Part shown: piece by piece, positions 5,400-10,723 of the stretch | How positions within the stretch are numbered: position 1 is the stretch's first letter | Layout: each line of letters opens with the position of its first letter | NCBI GenBank assembly: GCA_018780025.1 | Contig: JADMKH010000045.1 | Location: 1 to 10,723 of the forward strand | Direction: 5' to 3' | From: Thiobacillus sp. | Lineage (GTDB): Bacteria; Pseudomonadota; Gammaproteobacteria; Burkholderiales; Thiobacillaceae | Length of the DNA: 10,723 bases | Made by a program: the position numbers and the translations under genes | The notes under the pieces: generated by a model | Database searches by the model: none | What the model was told of the DNA's origin: nothing | What the model saw: only the letters and a program-made list of their open reading frames with translations

Positions 5400-8300
5400 C
5401 TACTCCGACTCATACCGCAAGATTTCGTCGATGCGACACGGCTTGTGAACGGCATAGCCCTGCGCATAATCGACGCCAATCTCGCGCAGTGCGTGCAGGA
5501 TCATGGGCGACTCCACATACTCGGCCACGGTGCGCAGTCCAAGCGAGTGGCCGATGTCGTTCATCGATTTGACCATGGCATAGTCGCCGGGGTTATTGAG
5601 CATATCCTTGACGAAACTGCCGTCGATCTTGAGGGAATCCGTGCGCAGGTTTTTCAGGTGGGCATACGATGTAAAGCCGCTGCCAAAATCATCGAGTGCA
5701 AACTTGCAGCCATAGCGGCGAATTTCACGGATAAAGTCCTGTGCGGCACCGTAGCTCCCAATTGCAGCGGTTTCAGTAATTTCAAAGGTAATTTTGTTGG
5801 TGGGGAAGTCGCTTGTTGGCAGCACGTCCTGCAAAAATCGCATGACCTCGGGGCTGCTGAGAGACATCGCAGACAGGTTGATCGCCAATCCGCCCAGAGA
5901 CACGAACTTCTCCTGATTCACCCTAATCCAGTCGAACACATTCCGTATCACCCAGATGTCAATTTCATGGGCACGCTGCAAGCGCTCGACGGCAGGAATG
6001 AAGTGCATGGGGTTGATTTCAAGCCCGTTTTCATCCTCGATGCCCAACAGAATTTCGTAGTAAGGCAGCAAGGGGCTGCCAGCCCCAACCGGCATCACTT
6101 GCTGGCAGCGCAAATGCAGCCCGTTGCCATTGAGGAAGGAATCAATGCGCCCGGCCCAGTCCATCAGGGATTCCTGGGATTGCAATTGGGGACTGGCCTC
6201 TTCGTATATCTGCATCCGGTTGCGGCCCAGCGATTTTGCCGTGATGCAGGCAGAATCCGCACGCCGGATCGCGTCTACGGCACCCAGCTGGGCCGGCGAA
6301 AACTCGGTGACGCCGAGGTTGAAGCCGATGCTGTAGCTGTGCTGCTCATGCTGGAAATGATAGTCCTTCATTTGACCGAGCAGCAGGTCGATCGCCTCGC
6401 ACCCCCCTGTCCGACTGCAGTTCTGCAACAGAATAGCCAGCGTATCGTCGCGGAAGGAAGCCAGGACGGCATCCGGGCCGATTTTCTCGCGTGCCTCATT
6501 GGCCAGCTTGCGTGCCAGGTCTTCAACGGCTTCCACGCCGCAGGTGTTGTAAATCATGCGGAATTGATCGAACTCGATGATGCCGACAACGTGCGCCCGG
6601 TCCGCCTGCTCCGGCATACCCAGCAAACTCAGGCGCTGCATGAACGCCTTGCGATTGAGCAGGCCTGTTGTGGAGTCATGCAGGACCTGATGCATCAGAT
6701 CCTGATAGGTTTCGTCGAACAACGCATTTTCGGAACGCTCGATCACCGGCATATCCATATCCTTGCCCGGTTTGGCGAGTCCATCCTGAATGTGACGGGA
6801 AAGCTCAGGCAAGGTGAGTTCCAGCTTGTGGGTGGCAGAGCGATTGGCAAATGCACTGGTCAATGGCGGCTGACTGGTCCAGATCAACTGCATCGGAACC
6901 ATGCGGCCCTCCATGCTGACATCCCACCACTCGCCCACACGCAAGCGGCTCGCCAACTGGGGATGCGCGGCATGGAGGTCAATTCGCTCGCCAGCGGATG
7001 CCGCCAATCTACCCGGCGGCACCCGCACCATCGCATGCCCGGGCGTAGCAGGGTCGGTTTGACCGGTCAGACGCTCGCCCAGTTCGTCCATGAACGCAGC
7101 CAGCATGCTGGCGTCCACATTAACCGTTTCCAGCGTGCGCTCGATCGTGGCCAGCAAGGCTCCGGACGCGGCGGCCGGCCGTTTGAGCGTCTCATGCGCC
7201 GGGCCAAGCCAGTCGAGCAACTGATCCAGCACAGCGAGACCGACATCCCAGGCTTCGCCTTGCGCTCCCTGCCGCATCTCGAGCAGGACCAGATGCTGGC
7301 GCCAGCCTGCATCCAGCAACCGCAACAGGATGCCGGGCACCTCGCGCCCCGCCAGACGCTGCTCAAGCGCCGCGTTGACCCGGGAACGGGCTGAGCGGAT
7401 GCGCTCCCGGCCTTCGCATGCCTCCTGCATGCGTGCAATCCGCGTTCTGCGAATCTGCAGGATCGGCAACAACACCTTTTCAAGCTGGTCGCAAACCATT
7501 CCGAAAATGCCCGGATCCGCGTCAGCCCGACTACAAACCCGGTCAACCAGAAGAAAAAGAAACCGTTGCAGCTTGGCATCGAAAAACTTGCCCCTATCAT
7601 CCGCTGCCACCGCAAACTGCTCGATCAGGTTGAGCACCTGCCGGGCGGGATGCTCCGGCAGGGTGGGGAAATCAGGATCCTGCAATGCCAGTTTGAGCAA
7701 CGGCCGCTCCAGACGCTTCACCAGCGTCTCCACATCCGAACGGGGAACCAGATCCTCGCGCGCATGTGCAAACAGATTCGATGCGGTATCCAGAATTAGT
7801 CGATGATCCGGCGCCAGGCTTCTGGCATCCATCCCGGCCAGGGCAATGTGCGCGCCAATCTGATCGGTCAGCGCTTGCGGCTTGCCGCCGCCCGGCACCG
7901 CCTGAGATACCAGCGGAAACCCATCCATGGCCGCCAACAATTCCTGCAGGCTGGCCTGCGGCAGGGCAGCCTCTGCCTGCGCGCCGGCAACCACAGCGGC
8001 ATGCTTGCCCAGTTGACGGGCAATCTGCTGGAGTTGATCCGTGACCTGCAGCACGGCGGGGCGCCCGCCAACCTGCCCCCCCGCCGAACTGCCCATGCGG
8101 GAGGCCGGCGCGGCGTGTTTGCCAGCGGCTAAACGTTGCTGGGTCTGGTTGAGCGCAGCCAGGATGCGATCCAGACTGTATTCAGCATTTTCTGCAGGCC
8201 GCGCGCTGGCAGCCGGGTCTTGCTTGTACAGCTGATTGAGTGTGTCTGCGATTTCAGCCAGGTCTGTCCCCGGCGTTTCTTTTGCGTCGGCTGGTTTCTT

Positions 8301-9332
8301 GTCCGAAGCCGCCCGGGGCCGCGCCTTGTCGGGTCGCTCGACGGGTTTCAGATAAGCCAATGTCTGGTTCAATTGCCGATAAAACTCAAGACCCCGACTG
8401 CCAATAACCTGGCCTAGCGTTTTATATAAAATGGTCCTGATAACATTGGAAAAACCCAGTTCCTGAATGGCACCCTGAAACATGCGCCCGATCATTTCCG
8501 GGCCGAAAGGATTGTTTTTCCGGTCTATCGGCAAGCCGGCCAAGCGGCTGTAGCGCCGCTCGAACGCATCAAGGACTTGCGCCAAGTCCAGTTCGACTGG
8601 TTTGATGATGGCCGACAAATTCAGCCAGTCCTCGAATTCGGCTTCATCGACAAGCGCCAGTTTGTTTTTTTCCGGGACGGCACGGGGCGCACCCGGTATC
8701 GGGCTGATTTCCTGAATACTGTCCCGTATCGCATTAAAGAAATTCGCTTCGATCTGGCTGCGACGCATCGCCAGTTCCTGGGCGCCAGAGTCAAAACGCG
8801 AGCGTTCCAGAAAGCTCAGTTCCTCCTGGCCTGCTTCGCTCAGTCGCTCGACAGCATGCTGAAAGAAATCCTGCAAGACCGCATCGAGAAAATTGCGGAA
8901 CTGGTTGCTGCATTCCAGTTTGAGCGCCAGAACCTGCGGCTGGGTCAGGTCATGTTGAGCCCGATGGCGTTCGGGCCGGGCATCGGGCGAACTCGCCATT
9001 CGCAAGGCCTGCAATGCCTCTTCAGGCATGGCCAGGAGGAATATGCCCACGCCGCTGGGAGTAACCCGGCTAACACGGCCCTTGAACCGGAATCCGCTGG
9101 CATGTTCTCCCCCGAACTCCACCAGCGCGGGCGTGCCGACCAGCGCAGGAATCGCAGCATCAGGCGTGCCCTCACCCAGAAAAGCGACGTATAGACCGGT
9201 TTGGCAATAATCGTGGATTTCAGCCGAAAGGGTCTCGCCATCGCCAATGCGAATACGCGCGGTCTGCAGGGTGGCGCGCCGCGCATAGCGGCGTTTTTCC
9301 TTGCCGTCGGGCTTTAAGGGCTGATGTGCCAT
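5400..9332 (-). CDS. PilZ-DUF1631-GGDEF(degenerate)-EAL protein, probable c-di-GMP phosphodiesterase
   Basis: A single chain of 1310 residues. Residues about 13-110 resemble a PilZ c-di-GMP receptor: RRYARR (RxxxR), then DYCQTG in the place of (D/N)xSxxG, then GRVSRVTPSGVGIFL. Residues about 120-850 match the long, mostly helical DUF1631 type, ending in a small beta-rich part (VGEWWDVSMEGRMVPMQLIW). A GGDEF-like domain follows (about 875-1045; HDSTTGLLNRKAF), but its signature is SFRDDTLAIL, so cyclase activity is unlikely. The EAL domain (about 1060-1305) keeps the expected metal and catalytic residues: YYEILLGI, INLSAMS, EITET, DDFGSG, LKIDGSFVK, AEYVES and AQGY. It should therefore hydrolyse c-di-GMP. 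No membrane segment is evident. A GTG at 9341 would add MKK; neither start has a clear Shine-Dalgarno sequence. It appears to be monocistronic. Confidence 0.9.
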   Translation of the reverse strand: MAHQPLKPDGKEKRRYARRATLQTARIRIGDGETLSAEIHDYCQTGLYVAFLGEGTPDAAIPALVGTPALVEFGGEHASGFRFKGRVSRVTPSGVGIFLLAMPEEALQALRMASSPDARPERHRAQHDLTQPQVLALKLECSNQFRNFLDAVLQDFFQHAVERLSEAGQEELSFLERSRFDSGAQELAMRRSQIEANFFNAIRDSIQEISPIPGAPRAVPEKNKLALVDEAEFEDWLNLSAIIKPVELDLAQVLDAFERRYSRLAGLPIDRKNNPFGPEMIGRMFQGAIQELGFSNVIRTILYKTLGQVIGSRGLEFYRQLNQTLAYLKPVERPDKARPRAASDKKPADAKETPGTDLAEIADTLNQLYKQDPAASARPAENAEYSLDRILAALNQTQQRLAAGKHAAPASRMGSSAGGQVGGRPAVLQVTDQLQQIARQLGKHAAVVAGAQAEAALPQASLQELLAAMDGFPLVSQAVPGGGKPQALTDQIGAHIALAGMDARSLAPDHRLILDTASNLFAHAREDLVPRSDVETLVKRLERPLLKLALQDPDFPTLPEHPARQVLNLIEQFAVAADDRGKFFDAKLQRFLFLLVDRVCSRADADPGIFGMVCDQLEKVLLPILQIRRTRIARMQEACEGRERIRSARSRVNAALEQRLAGREVPGILLRLLDAGWRQHLVLLEMRQGAQGEAWDVGLAVLDQLLDWLGPAHETLKRPAAASGALLATIERTLETVNVDASMLAAFMDELGERLTGQTDPATPGHAMVRVPPGRLAASAGERIDLHAAHPQLASRLRVGEWWDVSMEGRMVPMQLIWTSQPPLTSAFANRSATHKLELTLPELSRHIQDGLAKPGKDMDMPVIERSENALFDETYQDLMHQVLHDSTTGLLNRKAFMQRLSLLGMPEQADRAHVVGIIEFDQFRMIYNTCGVEAVEDLARKLANEAREKIGPDAVLASFRDDTLAILLQNCSRTGGCEAIDLLLGQMKDYHFQHEQHSYSIGFNLGVTEFSPAQLGAVDAIRRADSACITAKSLGRNRMQIYEEASPQLQSQESLMDWAGRIDSFLNGNGLHLRCQQVMPVGAGSPLLPYYEILLGIEDENGLEINPMHFIPAVERLQRAHEIDIWVIRNVFDWIRVNQEKFVSLGGLAINLSAMSLSSPEVMRFLQDVLPTSDFPTNKITFEITETAAIGSYGAAQDFIREIRRYGCKFALDDFGSGFTSYAHLKNLRTDSLKIDGSFVKDMLNNPGDYAMVKSMNDIGHSLGLRTVAEYVESPMILHALREIGVDYAQGYAVHKPCRIDEILRYESE

Positions 9333-9341
9333 TTTTTTCAC

Positions 9342-9560
9342 AGGATGAATCTGGAGTCACTAAGCCATGGCTTGCAACAACATGCAAGTAATCACTTGTA
9401 AAAAAGGCACCCTTTCAAATTGGGAGGACGCACGAATGTGCGTCCTGAACTGAATACGGACATTCATTCCGGATCTTTAATCCGGAGCTGGCACGCTCAA
9501 ACACTATTGCAGGCAATCGCACCCCCAGTCAGGGGGCAAAGGCACACAGCCTTTGCCTGC
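9342..9560. other. intergenic region with small palindromes and hairpins
   Basis: No gene is supported. It holds, in order: CTTGCA-N6-TGCAAG (9371-9388) overlapping CAAGT-AATC-ACTTG (9385-9398); a perfect 9-bp hairpin AGGACGCAC-GAAT-GTGCGTCCT split around its loop (9425-9446); a 7-bp hairpin TCCGGAT-CTTTA-ATCCGGA (9468-9486); and two overlapping hairpins next to the acr3 stop. It must carry the promoter of the minus-strand c-di-GMP gene. The only -35-like match (TTGAAA on the minus strand, 9413-9418) has no good -10. Confidence 0.55.
9535..9557 (-). terminator. possible acr3 terminator hairpin without T-tract
   Basis: A perfect 9-bp stem GGCAAAGGC/GCCTTTGCC with a 5-base loop sits directly beyond the acr3 stop codon. 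A second hairpin, CCCCC-AGTCA-GGGGG (9522-9536), overlaps it. No T-run follows on the minus strand, so this may be an RNA 3'-end stabiliser or a weak terminator rather than a classic intrinsic one. Confidence 0.35.
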
Positions 9561-10637
9561 CTACGAAGTGTGCCCCGCTTCGTACCACCCCTTGCTGCGG
9601 TTGACGATTTTCACCACCAATAACATCGCCGGCACTTCGATCAGCACCCCCACCACCGTGGCCAGCGCCGCGCCGGACTGAAAGCCGAACAGCGCAATCG
9701 CCGCCGCCACCGCCAGCTCGAAGAAATTGGACGCGCCGATCAGCGCCGACGGGCCGGCCACGCTGTGCTTCTCGCCCACCTTGCGGTTGAGCCAGTAGGC
9801 CAGGCCCGAGTTGAAAAACACCTGGATCAGGATCGGCACCGCCAAGAGCGCGATGATCAGCGGCTGCGCGATGATGGCCTCGCCCTGGAAGGCGAACAGC
9901 AGCACCAGCGTCGCCAGCAGCGCCAAAATGGAAGCGTGGCCGAGCTGGGCCATCGTCGCGTCGAACGCCGCCTGCCCGCGCTTCAACAACAGCTTGCGCC
10001 AGACCTGCGCCAGAATCACCGGGATGACGATGTACAGCACCACCGAAGTCAGCAACGTATCCCACGGCACGATGATGGCGGACAGCCCGAGCAGCAGGCC
10101 GACGATGGGCGCGAAGGCGAAGATCATGATGGCGTCGTTGAGCGCCACCTGCGACAGGGTGAAATACGGATCGCCGCCGGTCAGCCGGCTCCACACGAAT
10201 ACCATCGCGGTGCACGGCGCGGCGGCCAACAGGATCAGACCCGCGACGTAGCTGTCGAGCTGTTCCGCCGGCAGATACGGGGCGAACACATGACGGATGA
10301 ACAGCCACGCCAGCAACGCCATCGAAAACGGCTTCACCGCCCAGTTGACGAACAGCGTCACGCCGATGCCTTTCCAGTGCGACTTCACCTGATGCAGCGC
10401 GCCGAAGTCGATCTTCATCAGCATGGGAATGATCATCACCCAAATCAGCAGGCCGACCGGAATGTTGACCTGCGCCACTTCCATGCGCCCCAGCGCCTGG
10501 AACGGGCCTGGCATCCACTGCCCCAGCAACACGCCGACGACGATGCACAGCGCCACCCACAGGGTAAGCCCGCGCTCGAACAGGCTCATCGGCGCGGCAG
10601 CGGCAAGCTTCCCCGCTACTTCACACTGTGCACTCAT
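9561..10637 (-). CDS. acr3: arsenite efflux permease Acr3
   Basis: A 358-residue integral inner-membrane protein with about ten hydrophobic segments, of the Acr3/bile-acid-sodium-symporter (BART) superfamily, which exports arsenite. The family segment LILLAAAPCTAMVFVWSRLTGGDP is present with the essential Cys at 142. VLIEVPAMLLVVKIVNRSKGWY near the C-terminus carries the conserved Glu at 334. GLLIWVMIIPMLMKIDF and VNWAVKPFSMALLAWLF are also typical. Length is normal. The start at 10637 overlaps the stop of the upstream gene as ATGA, with GGAAAG about 7 bases before it. An internal ATG at 10589 (MSLFERGLTLW) would remove a non-conserved 16-residue tail and is an alternative. The upstream neighbour looks like arsC, which fits an arsenate reduction-export unit. 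No ArsR regulator or operator is visible in the window. Confidence 0.95.
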   Translation of the reverse strand: MSAQCEVAGKLAAAAPMSLFERGLTLWVALCIVVGVLLGQWMPGPFQALGRMEVAQVNIPVGLLIWVMIIPMLMKIDFGALHQVKSHWKGIGVTLFVNWAVKPFSMALLAWLFIRHVFAPYLPAEQLDSYVAGLILLAAAPCTAMVFVWSRLTGGDPYFTLSQVALNDAIMIFAFAPIVGLLLGLSAIIVPWDTLLTSVVLYIVIPVILAQVWRKLLLKRGQAAFDATMAQLGHASILALLATLVLLFAFQGEAIIAQPLIIALLAVPILIQVFFNSGLAYWLNRKVGEKHSVAGPSALIGASNFFELAVAAAIALFGFQSGAALATVVGVLIEVPAMLLVVKIVNRSKGWYEAGHTS

Positions 10638-10723
10638 GGCGTCTTTCCGATCTCGCGCACGACCTGCTGCAGCTTCATGCCGTCGAGCGTGGCAAACGGC
10701 AGGCTGACGAACATGCAGATGCG
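10634..10723 (-). CDS. arsC: probable arsenate reductase ArsC, C-terminal fragment (5' end outside window)
   Basis: Only the last 29 residues are visible: RICMFVSLPFATLDGMKLQQ followed by VVREIGKTP and a TGA stop that overlaps the acr3 start by four bases. The pattern of an Ile-rich helix, then LPF..LD, then ..REIG resembles the C-terminus of Pseudomonas-type, thioredoxin-linked ArsC proteins of the low-molecular-weight phosphatase fold. The catalytic cysteine region lies outside the window. The identification rests on this short tail plus the coupling to acr3, so the gene is certain but its exact family is only likely. Confidence 0.6.
   Translation of the reverse strand, partial: RICMFVSLPFATLDGMKLQQVVREIGKTP

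Noticed and set aside
5361..7394. A 677-codon open frame on the plus strand, opposite the c-di-GMP gene
   Set aside because: It lies wholly antisense to clear DUF1631/GGDEF/EAL coding sequence, has no recognisable domain, and starts inside the tRNA-Thr terminator. Long antisense frames are common in GC-rich genes.
8577..9194. A 205-codon open frame on the plus strand
   Set aside because: Antisense shadow of the N-terminal part of the PilZ-DUF1631 gene.
9489..9511. TGGCACG...TTGCA looks like a sigma54 promoter
   Set aside because: The GG and GC elements are 17 bases apart rather than about 10, and it points away from the neighbouring genes.

Overview
The window looks like a piece of a betaproteobacterial chromosome. 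The GC content is high. The tRNA genes encode their CCA ends, and the -10 boxes (TATAAT, TAAAAT) sit in GC-rich CCGC...GCGG surroundings. GltX is close to the proteobacterial type, and a very long protein with a DUF1631 region, a family typical of beta/gammaproteobacteria, is present. A sulfur- or iron-oxidising or ammonia-oxidising group such as Nitrosomonadales would fit, but that is inference from style, not from a marker gene.

Layout, left to right. Positions 1-3186 (+) hold a tightly packed acyl-CoA operon: the 3' part of a FadB/FadJ-type 3-hydroxyacyl-CoA dehydrogenase, a long-chain acyl-CoA synthetase whose start overlaps it (ATGA), and a YciA-like acyl-CoA thioesterase that also overlaps. 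Positions 3187-3630 are non-coding and contain the most unusual structure of the window. It is a 168-bp element (3334-3501) with 23-bp terminal inverted repeats (21/23 matching), flanked by a perfect 8-bp direct repeat. In its centre is a pair of REP-like hairpins in inverted orientation (a REPIN). The element sits in the downstream tail of the intrinsic terminator of a tRNA-Val(CAC) gene on the minus strand. The ends (GGCTCTTT...) and the 8-bp duplication point to an ISL3-type non-autonomous element.

Positions 3641-5126 hold divergent promoters for tRNA-Val (-) and gltX (+), then gltX itself. Positions 5127-5377 hold a strong -10 box, a leader with a 10-bp long-range inverted repeat, tRNA-Thr(CGT) and a terminator. 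That terminator is shared convergently with the next gene. Positions 5400-9332 (-) encode one protein of about 1310 residues: an N-terminal PilZ-like c-di-GMP receptor domain, a long DUF1631 region, a degenerate GGDEF domain and an EAL domain with its catalytic residues intact. Positions 9333-9560 are non-coding with several hairpins and small palindromes. Positions 9561-10723 (-) hold an arsenic-resistance pair: the end of a probable arsC arsenate reductase overlapping (ATGA) an acr3 arsenite efflux permease.

Functionally, the window combines fatty acyl-CoA turnover, glutamyl-tRNA charging plus two tRNAs, one c-di-GMP turnover/sensing protein, and arsenate detoxification (reduction by ArsC, export by Acr3). 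No CRISPR array, phage genes or intact transposase gene were seen.
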